Of a stretch of 5,025 nt of DNA, positions 1-5,025 are shown in pieces. Source of the DNA: Paracoccaceae bacterium (GTDB lineage: Bacteria > Pseudomonadota > Alphaproteobacteria > Rhodobacterales > Rhodobacteraceae); assembly GCA_003512825.1 (NCBI GenBank), contig DOOI01000041.1:12212-17236 (forward strand). Reading direction: 5' to 3'. Position numbers and translations under genes: made by a program. The notes under the pieces were generated by a model. The model did no database searches, was not told the origin of the DNA, and was given only the letters and a program-made list of their open reading frames with translations. Each line of letters starts with the position of its first letter. The stretch's first letter is position 1.

Positions 1-264
1 GGGCAAGGGCTCGGGACGCGGTTCTGGTCGGGGCGGCTCGGGCGCGGTAATGGGCGTTTCAGTGGGCGCTTCGGGAGCAGCAACAGCGTCTGTGACCTTT
101 GGAGCCCCAGCACCTGCGACCATGGCGGCAAATTCCTCGCCGCTGATTACGGCAACTTCGGTTACTTCAAACGGCTCGGGCGCAGGCGCAAAACTGCCGC
201 CTACCAGCACCCAGACAATTAGTCCGAGGTGGCCCGCTCCGGAAATGACGTGGCCCTTGTGCAC
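1..264 (-). CDS. tolA: TolA, N-terminal part (3' end outside window)
   Basis: This is the first 88 codons of TolA, the inner-membrane-anchored arm of the Tol-Pal system that links the TolQ-TolR motor to TolB-Pal at the outer membrane. The frame is open to the window edge. Translation from GTG at 264 begins MHKGHVISGAGHLGLIVWVL: a very short cytoplasmic head, then one membrane helix (about residues 5-24) carrying Ser8-x3-His12, the start of the SHLS-type pattern by which TolA/TonB helices contact TolQ/ExbB. Residues about 26-50 (FEVTEVAVISGEEFAA region) start the periplasmic part, and from about 60 the chain is rich in Pro, Glu and Ala, a probable extended linker. The GTG start is chosen because GAGGGG lies six bases upstream at 271-276 and ISGxGHxxL then sits at the N terminus. 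An in-frame ATG at 291 would overlap tolR by 17 bases and has no clear ribosome site. The gap to tolR is 10 bases. Confidence 0.88.
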   Translation of the reverse strand, partial: MHKGHVISGAGHLGLIVWVLVGGSFAPAPEPFEVTEVAVISGEEFAAMVAGAGAPKVTDAVAAPEAPTETPITAPEPPRPEPRPEPLP

Positions 265-270
265 GTGACG

Positions 271-277
271 CCCCTCA
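271..277 (-). promoter_or_regulatory. tolA ribosome binding site overlapping the tolR stop
   Basis: On the minus strand TGAGGGG reads as the tolR stop codon (TGA, 277-275) merged with a strong Shine-Dalgarno core GAGGGG (276-271), six bases before the tolA GTG. Ribosomes finishing tolR would therefore stop on the tolA initiation site, which suggests translational coupling. This site decides the start chosen for tolA. Confidence 0.7.
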
Positions 278-751
278 ATTGCCTGCGCCATCAAGGCGCG
301 GCCCGCCCGCATCGGTCACGAGACCGATGTTGGAAAATCCACCCCGATTGAGCGCGCCCATCACTTGCACGACTTGCTCGTAAGGCACTGCCCCATCGGC
401 ACGCAGGAACACCCGGTCCCCCTCGCGCTCTGCGGCGATGGCACGGAGGCGGTTCACCAAATCTTCAAGTGGCACTTCGGTGGTCTGGATCATCACCTGC
501 CCCTCGGCTGTGATGGTCACGGCGAGCGGTTCCTCTTGCTCGGATGGCAGGGAGTTCGCAGCCGTCTTGGGAAGCTCTACCGGGACACCGACGGTCATCA
601 GCGGGGCCGCCACCATGAAAATGATCAAGAGAACCAGCATCACGTCCACAAAGGGCGTAACGTTGATTTCGGACATAGGCCGCGCGCCACCAGCACGCGA
701 GCGACGGCGGCGTCCGCCGCCTCCAGCTTTATTCATGACACCCGCGCCCAT
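275..751 (-). CDS. tolR: TolR, Tol-Pal proton-channel subunit (ExbD/TolR family)
   Basis: TolR is the single-span inner-membrane protein that, with TolQ, forms the proton-driven motor energising TolA. The 158-residue protein has a basic, glycine-rich cytoplasmic head (RRRR at 14-17), the family signature SEINVTPFVDVMLVLLIIFM at 27-46, and one membrane helix about residues 33-55. Asp36 matches the protonatable Asp23 of E. coli TolR. The periplasmic domain follows (about 57-150) and includes VPYEQVVQVM and the closing GFSNIGLVT. It is somewhat longer than E. coli TolR (142 residues) because of a longer head and a short tail after GLVT. The start at 751 lies three bases after the tolQ stop; a second in-frame ATG at 736 (MNKAGGGG) is possible since neither has a strong ribosome site. 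Near-abutment with tolQ and tolA indicates one operon. Confidence 0.96.
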   Translation of the reverse strand: MGAGVMNKAGGGGRRRRSRAGGARPMSEINVTPFVDVMLVLLIIFMVAAPLMTVGVPVELPKTAANSLPSEQEEPLAVTITAEGQVMIQTTEVPLEDLVNRLRAIAAEREGDRVFLRADGAVPYEQVVQVMGALNRGGFSNIGLVTDAGGPRLDGAGN

Positions 752-754
752 GGA

Positions 755-1450
755 TCAGGAATCCAATTGGCGGCTAAGGATGGTGGCGAATTCATCCGCG
801 AAGCTTTCCCAACCCGCGACGATGCGATCACTATCCGCACTGAGTTTGTTGTAGAAAATCACAGCCGGGATGGCGGCAACAAGGCCCAATGCGGTCGCGA
901 AGAGTGCCTCGGCGATGCCGGGCGCGACAACAGCAAGGTTGGTGTTTTGCTGCTCTGCGATACCGATGAAGGAGTGCATGATACCCCAAACAGTACCAAA
1001 AAGACCAACGAAGGGAGCCGTCGATCCGACCGTGGCCAAGACTTGTAATCCGCTTTGCAACAAAGCCGCCTCGCGGGCGATAGCCACGTTCATCGAGCGG
1101 TCAATGCGGGCCTGCGCCCCTGCGATGAGCACCCCATCCGTACGGTGCGAGCGCCGCCATTCGATCATGCCCGCCGCGAAAATCCGCTGCGAATGACCTG
1201 CCGGCTCGGGGCCTATCTGGTCGAACAACTCGTCAAGGGGCTCTCCTGACCAGAAGGCGCGGTCAAAGGCCTCGGCTTCGGCAGTCGCGCGCCGATAAAG
1301 GATGAGTTTTTGCACAATGATCGACCATGCCCAGAAGGACGCGCCCATTAGTGCCACCATGACAAGCTTCACCGTGAAGGTGGCTTGCGCGAAAAGGCCC
1401 CACATGGAGAAATCAATCTCCTGCGCGGCCGCAAGGGTCGTTGTATCCAT
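755..1450 (-). CDS. tolQ: TolQ, Tol-Pal motor subunit (ExbB/TolQ/MotA family)
   Basis: TolQ is the polytopic inner-membrane subunit that surrounds TolR and carries protons to power TolA during outer-membrane constriction. The 231-residue protein is close to the E. coli length (230). It shows a first membrane helix around residues 24-50, a cytoplasmic domain at about 52-130, and two further helices at about 135-160 and 173-200. The signature GLFGTVWGIMHSFIGI (149-164) and the segment VAPGIAEALFATALGLVAAIPAV (175-197) are diagnostic. Thr153 and Thr186 correspond to the pore-lining Thr145 and Thr178 of E. coli TolQ. The ATG at 1450 is the first possible start, because an in-frame TGA lies 12 bases upstream in the leader; GAGAGAGCAGG just before it supplies the ribosome site. 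A candidate promoter lies immediately upstream (1495-1524), making this the first gene of tolQRA. Confidence 0.97.
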   Translation of the reverse strand: MDTTTLAAAQEIDFSMWGLFAQATFTVKLVMVALMGASFWAWSIIVQKLILYRRATAEAEAFDRAFWSGEPLDELFDQIGPEPAGHSQRIFAAGMIEWRRSHRTDGVLIAGAQARIDRSMNVAIAREAALLQSGLQVLATVGSTAPFVGLFGTVWGIMHSFIGIAEQQNTNLAVVAPGIAEALFATALGLVAAIPAVIFYNKLSADSDRIVAGWESFADEFATILSRQLDS

Positions 1451-1463
1451 ATGCCTGCTCTCT

Positions 1464-1489
1464 CAACGGCCTGTTTGATCGGCCTGTTG
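1464..1489 (-). repeat. Direct repeat / hairpin in the tolQ leader
   Basis: Two copies of AACAGGCCG (minus strand; plus-strand 1480-1488 and 1467-1475) are separated by four bases. The same stretch can fold as a hairpin: CAAC (1489-1486) with GTTG (1467-1464) and GGCC (1484-1481) with GGCC (1471-1468), with one bulged A and a nine-base loop. It ends just upstream of the purine-rich ribosome site of tolQ. It could be a tandem protein-binding site, a 5'-end mRNA hairpin, or chance in GC-rich DNA. The repeat is plain in the sequence; any function is inference. Confidence 0.4.
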
Positions 1490-1494
1490 CGATG

Positions 1495-1524
1495 ATTCTA
1501 CAGCATATGGAAGCCGATTGCCAA
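1495..1524 (-). promoter_or_regulatory. Candidate sigma-70 promoter of tolQRA
   Basis: On the minus strand TTGGCA (1524-1519) is followed after 18 bases by TAGAAT (1500-1495); each hexamer matches the sigma-70 consensus at five of six positions. Transcription would start near 1488, leaving a leader of roughly 35-40 bases before the tolQ ATG. The site is in the only sizeable non-coding gap, which supports it. The -10 box overlaps GAATC (1498-1494), a GANTC site. This is a prediction from sequence alone. Confidence 0.55.
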
Positions 1525-1578
1525 CACATCCGGGTGATCAGGCCGTGTGTGCGCGCCACTTCGCTTAGAGCGGGTGGC

Positions 1579-1603
1579 AAAATTGGGCGGAGTTCCGCCG
1601 AAT
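1579..1603 (-). terminator. Candidate weak terminator downstream of ybgC
   Basis: On the minus strand GGCGG-AACT-CCGCC (1599-1586) forms a five-base-pair GC stem with a four-base loop, extended after a C-C mismatch by ATT pairing with AAT (1603-1601 with 1584-1582). A short T run (TTTT, 1582-1579) follows. It lies about 60 bases after the ybgC stop and before the candidate tolQ promoter, the right place to end the ruvCAB-ybgC transcript. The stem is short and the T run brief, so readthrough is likely even if it functions. Confidence 0.38.
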
Positions 1604-1662
1604 CAGCAGGATCTGAGGGGTGAAACACAGCTCAGAGCGCAGCAATGTCGTCAAAAGAACCG

Positions 1663-2067
1663 TTAGGCGGGAATATCTTTTGGTAGCCTGACCGGGCGAC
1701 CTTCGAGCGTCATGCAGACCACGGTGACCAAGGCGCGAAAAAGTTCGGTATCGCCACGGGTCACGCGCTGCCCCATGATCATGCGGGCAGCACCAAGGCT
1801 CTCGACCCATGTCTCTACAATGAGTTGGTCGTCGAGGCGGGCGGGGGCGATATAATCGGCCTCAACGCGACGGACGGCAAATACGATGCCGTCAACATCC
1901 TTCATGCGATTTTGATCTAGACCGATCTCTCGCACCCATTCGCTACGGCCGCGCTCAATATAGCGGAGATAGTTCGCGTAGTAGACGATGCCCGCCATAT
2001 CCGTGTCTTCATAATAGACCCGCAGGGGCAGTTGAAAGACGCGGGGGGCATCATCGGACTGGCTCAT
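1663..2067 (-). CDS. ybgC: Tol-Pal-associated acyl-CoA thioesterase YbgC
   Basis: This is a cytosolic hotdog-fold thioesterase of the 4-hydroxybenzoyl-CoA thioesterase family, which hydrolyses acyl-CoA (or acyl-carrier) thioesters; its precise physiological substrate is unsettled and a link to phospholipid or envelope metabolism is usually proposed. The 134 residues match the family length. The N-terminal signature VYYEDTDMAGIVYYANYLRY (17-36) contains Asp23, equivalent to catalytic Asp18 of the E. coli protein, and the later motif VEADYIAPARLDD (68-80) is typical. The residue equivalent to E. coli His25 is Tyr30. The start at 2067 has AGAGAGGA seven bases upstream, and an in-frame TAG in the leader excludes a start further out. 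It follows the unknown gene by 55 bases without an obvious promoter and precedes tolQ by 212 bases, a conserved partnership. Confidence 0.95.
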   Translation of the reverse strand: MSQSDDAPRVFQLPLRVYYEDTDMAGIVYYANYLRYIERGRSEWVREIGLDQNRMKDVDGIVFAVRRVEADYIAPARLDDQLIVETWVESLGAARMIMGQRVTRGDTELFRALVTVVCMTLEGRPVRLPKDIPA

Positions 2068-2122
2068 GAAAACATCCTCTCTGAGCGCAGTCTAGCTTGT
2101 CTTACAAAGGGGTGCGAGGGGA

Positions 2123-2746
2123 TTAAACCGGGCGTGGCAGACGCGCAAAGAGGCGCATGGCATGGCTCGCATCCTGCGCGGTGACCGGGAGGGTGCGGTC
2201 ATAGGCTGCGCGGATAACATCACCAATTTCTGGGCGCAGGATAACGTGGCCATCAACTTCGCCTAACGCAGAGCGGTCAGCGAAGGCGCGGTCAGACCAT
2301 AGAAGGATGGCTTGAACTGCTTGATTGAGGGCCAGAACGTCGGCGGAAACGGCCTCGAGGTGGCGATCCATCCGAATGAAAACGAAACAAGCCTTGATAC
2401 CACCATCTGGATCGAAGCGGAAAACCCGGTATTGATTGGCCTCTGCGGCCTGCAATTTTGTGCAAAGCGCCGCAAGATCAGGAACAAGGCGATCGAGATT
2501 TGGCACCTCGGGCAGTTCGGCCCAGTTGCGGAAGATAAAAACCATGAGGTTGGCCCCCAGTTCGGGGTCTGTTTCCGCCATTTTGTGGCCCGCGAGTGCG
2601 ACAACGGCTTCGATGGCGCCTTTGACAACGGAAAGCGTGGCCTCCTCGACACCAAAAACGACTGGCACGATCGGACGCCCCCACCGCGCGCAGAGATATT
2701 GGCCATCTGCGCGCGTAAAAAGCGCCTCTAGCTGATCTGCGGTCAT
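2123..2746 (-). CDS. Uncharacterised 207-residue protein between ruvB and ybgC
   Basis: I do not recognise a characterised family. It is very probably a real gene: it fills the gap on the coding strand between ruvB and ybgC, has GAGGG six bases before its ATG, and its start is fixed by an in-frame TGA 12 bases upstream (2758-2756). No signal peptide or membrane helix is visible, so it is probably cytosolic. An early segment WGRPIVPVVFG (22-32) reads as a turn plus beta strand, followed by a long helix-like stretch (about 34-55), then GANLMVFIFRNW (64-75), another strand. Residues about 105-126 (YRVFRFDP, ACFVFIRMD) suggest two more strands, and the C-terminal third looks helical, with EIGDVIRAAYD at 175-185. 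The alternating pattern suggests a compact alpha/beta domain. No metal-binding cluster, P-loop or HExxH is present. It may be expressed with ruvCAB; function is unknown. Confidence 0.85.
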   Translation of the reverse strand: MTADQLEALFTRADGQYLCARWGRPIVPVVFGVEEATLSVVKGAIEAVVALAGHKMAETDPELGANLMVFIFRNWAELPEVPNLDRLVPDLAALCTKLQAAEANQYRVFRFDPDGGIKACFVFIRMDRHLEAVSADVLALNQAVQAILLWSDRAFADRSALGEVDGHVILRPEIGDVIRAAYDRTLPVTAQDASHAMRLFARLPRPV

Positions 2747-2818
2747 GCGGTGCCCTCAAACAATGTGGTTTTCTGGCCGGGTGCTTAGCGGCCTAACGTG
2801 CAGGCAACAAGAGCGCGG

Positions 2819-3847
2819 CTAGTCGAAGAGGCCGCCCGGCCCCTTTGGCACGGGTTTGCCAAGGTGCGTCCACGCGGCTTGGGTCAGCATACGGCCGCGG
2901 GGGGTGCGCTGAATGAGGCCTTGCTGCAAGAGGAAAGGCTCGATGACTTCTTCAATGGCGTCGCGACTTTCTGAGAGCGCGGCAGAGAGGGTTTCCACCC
3001 CCACAGGGCCACCCTGATAAGCATCTGCAATCAAGGTGAGATAACGGCGGTCAGCACCATCGAGACCGAGGTTATCGACGCCCAACCGGGTGAGCGCGTG
3101 ATCTGCAAGTGCTTGCGTCACGCGGCCGTCGCCCTCGATCAGCGCAAAATCCACCACGCGGCGCAACAGCCTGCCGGCGATCCGGGGCGTGCCACGCGCG
3201 CGGCGTGCAATTTCGCGCGCGCCGCCCTCATCTGACGGTGCACCGAGCAGACGGGCGTTGCGGGTAACAATCTCGAAAAGTTCGGCATCGGTGTAGAATT
3301 GCAGGCGCGTGGGAATGCCGAAGCGATCGCGCAGAGGTGTGGTGAGCAGGCCCATGCGAGTGGTGGCGCCGACAAGGGTAAAGGGCTGAAGATCAATCCG
3401 CACGGTGCGCGCGGCGGGGCCTTCGCCGATCACCAGATCCAGCGCGAAATCCTCCATCGCCGGGTAAAGCACCTCTTCGACTGCCGGGTTAAGGCGGTGG
3501 ATTTCGTCGATAAAGAGCACATCGCGCGGTTCGAGATTGGTCAGGATGGCAGCAAGATCGCCCGCCTTGGCCAAGACGGGCCCCGAGGTCATGCGAAATC
3601 CGACCCCTAATTCGCGCGCCATGATTTGCGCCAGCGTGGTTTTTCCCAAGCCCGGAGGACCATGAAACAAGGTGTGGTCCATGGCTTCGCCGCGTTGGCG
3701 GGCGGAGGCGATAAACACCTTAAGATTGGCGCGAGCATCGGCTTGACCGATGAATTCGTCCAGCATCTGTGGGCGCAAAGCGCGGTCATTGTCTTCGGCC
3801 AATGTTTCGGGGCGCAGGGTCGGATCTGGTTTGGAGGCGGGCGTCAC
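2819..3847 (-). CDS. ruvB: Holliday junction branch migration ATPase RuvB
   Basis: RuvB is the AAA+ hexameric motor that pumps DNA through the RuvA-bound Holliday junction using ATP. The 342-residue protein is of normal length and complete. Visible motifs are Walker A GPPGLGKT (63-70, Lys69), Walker B LFIDEIH (111-117, Asp114-Glu115), sensor 1 GATTR (160-164), the arginine-finger segment PLRDRFG (171-177), sensor 2 [12 protein letters not shown] (219-230), and the C-terminal winged-helix DNA-contacting loop RTPRGR (314-319). Sensor 2 has Gly224 where many bacteria have Asn (PRIANRLL), which I believe is ordinary in alphaproteobacteria. The start is GTG at 3847. The ruvA stop TAA (3856-3854) is in frame just ahead, so no earlier start is possible, and AAGGG lies 10 bases upstream inside the end of ruvA. 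Six bases separate it from ruvA. Confidence 0.98.
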   Translation of the reverse strand: MTPASKPDPTLRPETLAEDNDRALRPQMLDEFIGQADARANLKVFIASARQRGEAMDHTLFHGPPGLGKTTLAQIMARELGVGFRMTSGPVLAKAGDLAAILTNLEPRDVLFIDEIHRLNPAVEEVLYPAMEDFALDLVIGEGPAARTVRIDLQPFTLVGATTRMGLLTTPLRDRFGIPTRLQFYTDAELFEIVTRNARLLGAPSDEGGAREIARRARGTPRIAGRLLRRVVDFALIEGDGRVTQALADHALTRLGVDNLGLDGADRRYLTLIADAYQGGPVGVETLSAALSESRDAIEEVIEPFLLQQGLIQRTPRGRMLTQAAWTHLGKPVPKGPGGLFD

Positions 3848-3853
3848 TGTGAG

Positions 3854-4534
3854 TTATCCCTTTGGAGCCAAGAGTTTAAGCGCAGCGCGGATTAGGGCGG
3901 AGGTGTCTGCCTCGGGATCCGTACCCGCCGCTTCGGCCACTGCGGAGGCCGCCTCGGAGGGGGAATATCCAAGATTGGTTAATGCAGAGAGCGCCTCGGC
4001 TTGGGAGGCGGCATTGGTGCGGGGCTGGGCGGTGGGTTTTGCACGCGGTTTTGGGGACGGGGTTGGGCTGTCGGCCGTATCGATGACTTCGGAGAGGGCG
4101 GATGGGGCGGCACGACCCGCCAGTGCCATCAGACCGGGAGCCTTATCTTTAAGTTCAATAACAACACGTTGCGCGGTTTTCGGACCGATTCCTTTGGCGG
4201 CGCGAAACGCGGCGGGGTCGCTTAGGGCTATGGCGCGGCCAACACCTTCGGGACCGAGGGCGCCAAGAATGGACAGGGACGCTTTTGCGCCAATCCCCTG
4301 CACCGTCATTAACAATCTGTGCCACTCCTTCTCGAGAAGTGACGGGAAGCCATAAAGCTGGAGGAGATCCTCGCGCACCACGAGGTCGGTGAAGAGGGCC
4401 ACGGCCTCGCCCGGGCCGGGAAGCGTGGCCAAGGTCCGGTCTGAACAGAAGACGAGATAGCCCACGCCGCGCACATCGATCAGCACATGATCATCCGCAC
4501 GATAATCGATAATTCCTGATATTTTTCCGATCAT
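3854..4534 (-). CDS. ruvA: Holliday junction DNA-binding protein RuvA
   Basis: RuvA binds four-way junctions as a tetramer or octamer, holds them open, and recruits RuvB. Domain I (about 1-63) is the OB fold, ending in [10 protein letters not shown] with the acidic-pin residues Glu55 and Asp56 at the same positions as in E. coli. Domain II has the two helix-hairpin-helix motifs, [13 protein letters not shown] (78-90) and [18 protein letters not shown] (113-130). Domain III, the RuvB-binding module, is about 176-226, with [15 protein letters not shown] at 181-195. At 226 residues it exceeds the E. coli protein (203), the surplus lying in the Pro/Ala/Thr/Lys-rich linker at about 141-176. The ATG overlaps the ruvC stop by one base (TAATG) and has GAGGG seven bases upstream, indicating coupled translation. 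Confidence 0.98.
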   Translation of the reverse strand: MIGKISGIIDYRADDHVLIDVRGVGYLVFCSDRTLATLPGPGEAVALFTDLVVREDLLQLYGFPSLLEKEWHRLLMTVQGIGAKASLSILGALGPEGVGRAIALSDPAAFRAAKGIGPKTAQRVVIELKDKAPGLMALAGRAAPSALSEVIDTADSPTPSPKPRAKPTAQPRTNAASQAEALSALTNLGYSPSEAASAVAEAAGTDPEADTSALIRAALKLLAPKG

Positions 4535-5025
4535 TAGCCAGCCCTCGCTTGCGCTTTTCGCACCGCCGCTTCCAGCACGCCGGCGCTGCGCGCATGATGC
4601 GCGTGACAGATCGCGATGGCGAGGGCGTCGGCGGCGTCGGGGGAGGTCAGGGGCACACCGGGAAGCTGCATGCGGACCATATGGTCCACCTGTTGCTTGG
4701 CGGCATGGCCCACCCCCACCACAGTTTTCTTGACTTGATTCGGTGCATACTCACCCACGGCCAAGCCCGCTTCGGCGGGCGCGAGCACAGCGATTCCCCT
4801 TGCTTGGCCAAGTTTCAGAGTTCCGGCCCCATCTTTGTTAACGAATGTATGCTCTACAGCCGCTTGATCGGGCTGATAGAGCCGGATCACATCCTGCAAC
4901 TGACGAAAGAGCGACAAGAGGCGCAGCGGCAAATCAGTGCCCTCGGAATGGCACACACCATTGGCCACATGGGACAGGCGGCTTCCGTCGACGTCAATCA
5001 CGCCCCAGCCCATATTCCGCAAACC
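4534..5025 (-). CDS. ruvC: Crossover junction endodeoxyribonuclease RuvC (5' end outside window)
   Basis: RuvC is the dimeric resolvase that nicks Holliday junctions symmetrically, completing the work of RuvAB. The visible 163 residues begin with [11 protein letters not shown] and run to the natural stop. By alignment from memory about eight residues (plus Met) are missing, including the first catalytic Asp of the IDPG motif. The other three acidic catalytic residues are present: Glu58 in [11 protein letters not shown], and Asp130 and Asp133 in [10 protein letters not shown] (visible numbering; E66, D138 and D141 in E. coli). Phe61 matches the DNA-stacking Phe69. KLGQARG (71-77) and [10 protein letters not shown] (97-106) are further family signatures. 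A TTG at 5022 is an internal Leu codon, not the start. The gene is cut by the window edge, not broken. Confidence 0.97.
   Translation of the reverse strand, partial: GLRNMGWGVIDVDGSRLSHVANGVCHSEGTDLPLRLLSLFRQLQDVIRLYQPDQAAVEHTFVNKDGAGTLKLGQARGIAVLAPAEAGLAVGEYAPNQVKKTVVGVGHAAKQQVDHMVRMQLPGVPLTSPDAADALAIAICHAHHARSAGVLEAAVRKAQARAG

Noticed and set aside
289..291. ATG as an alternative start of tolA
   Set aside because: It would overlap tolR by 17 bases and lacks a ribosome site, while GTG 264 has GAGGGG at ideal spacing.
365..1048. Plus-strand open frame of 227 codons opposite tolR and tolQ
   Set aside because: It is antisense to two confidently identified genes, with low-complexity His/Arg/Gly-rich composition and no recognisable motif; such frames are common in GC-rich DNA.
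1441..1623. Plus-strand 60-codon frame in the ybgC-tolQ gap
   Set aside because: It begins inside tolQ on the opposite strand and has no conserved features.
1413..1628. Minus-strand 71-codon frame in the ybgC-tolQ gap
   Set aside because: It overlaps the tolQ start in another frame and runs through the candidate promoter and terminator; no ribosome site or motif supports it.
2747..2818. Hairpin GGCCG-CTAAGCACC-CGGCC between ruvB and the unknown gene, considered as a terminator
   Set aside because: Only five pairs, a nine-base loop and no T run after it; nothing separates these genes convincingly, and I see no good promoter here either.
3750..4355. Plus-strand open frame of 201 codons opposite ruvA and the start of ruvB
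   Set aside because: An Ala/Ser/Arg-rich shadow of two conserved genes, with no family features.
5020..5022. TTG as the start of ruvC
   Set aside because: The reading frame continues to the window edge with Gly just before it, and RuvC needs the upstream IDPG motif, so this is an internal Leu codon.
1..5025. Mobile elements, CRISPR arrays, RNA genes, defence or toxin-antitoxin systems
   Set aside because: No transposase or integrase frames, no regularly spaced repeats and no tRNA- or rRNA-like sequence seen; the gene order is a conserved alphaproteobacterial arrangement.

Overview
The window looks like chromosomal DNA of an alphaproteobacterium, most likely of the Rhodobacterales/Roseobacter group. 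The grounds are a GC-rich composition, the linkage of ruvCAB to ybgC-tolQRA (typical of alphaproteobacteria, whereas in Escherichia coli the two sets lie far apart), and the style of the proteins, for example a short-headed, proline-rich TolA and YbgC with DTDMAG-IVYYANY. The genus cannot be fixed from this sequence. Every gene supported here is on the minus strand, so transcription runs from position 5025 towards position 1.

Layout in order of transcription. First is the Holliday-junction machinery: ruvC (5' end cut by the window edge), ruvA (overlapping ruvC by one base in a TAATG junction) and ruvB (GTG start, six bases after ruvA). RuvA-RuvB is the branch-migration motor and RuvC the resolvase, acting during recombinational repair and replication-fork rescue. 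After 72 bases comes a 207-residue cytosolic-looking protein of unknown function, then after 55 bases ybgC, an acyl-CoA thioesterase of the hotdog fold that usually accompanies tol-pal genes.

A 212-base gap (1451-1662) separates ybgC from tolQ and is the only substantial non-coding stretch. It holds a candidate terminator for the upstream unit, a good candidate sigma-70 promoter for tolQ (TTGGCA, 18 bases, TAGAAT) whose -10 box overlaps a GANTC methylation site, and a repeat/hairpin just before the tolQ ribosome binding site. tolQ, tolR and tolA then follow almost without gaps. tolA runs off the left edge after 88 codons. TolQ-TolR is the proton-driven inner-membrane motor and TolA the periplasm-spanning arm that reaches TolB-Pal and the outer membrane during cell constriction; tolB and pal would be expected just outside the window.

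This is mostly a well-known housekeeping region. I see no mobile element, CRISPR array, tRNA, rRNA or defence system. The parts worth a second look are the unrecognised gene between ruvB and ybgC and the dense set of candidate control signals upstream of tolQ.
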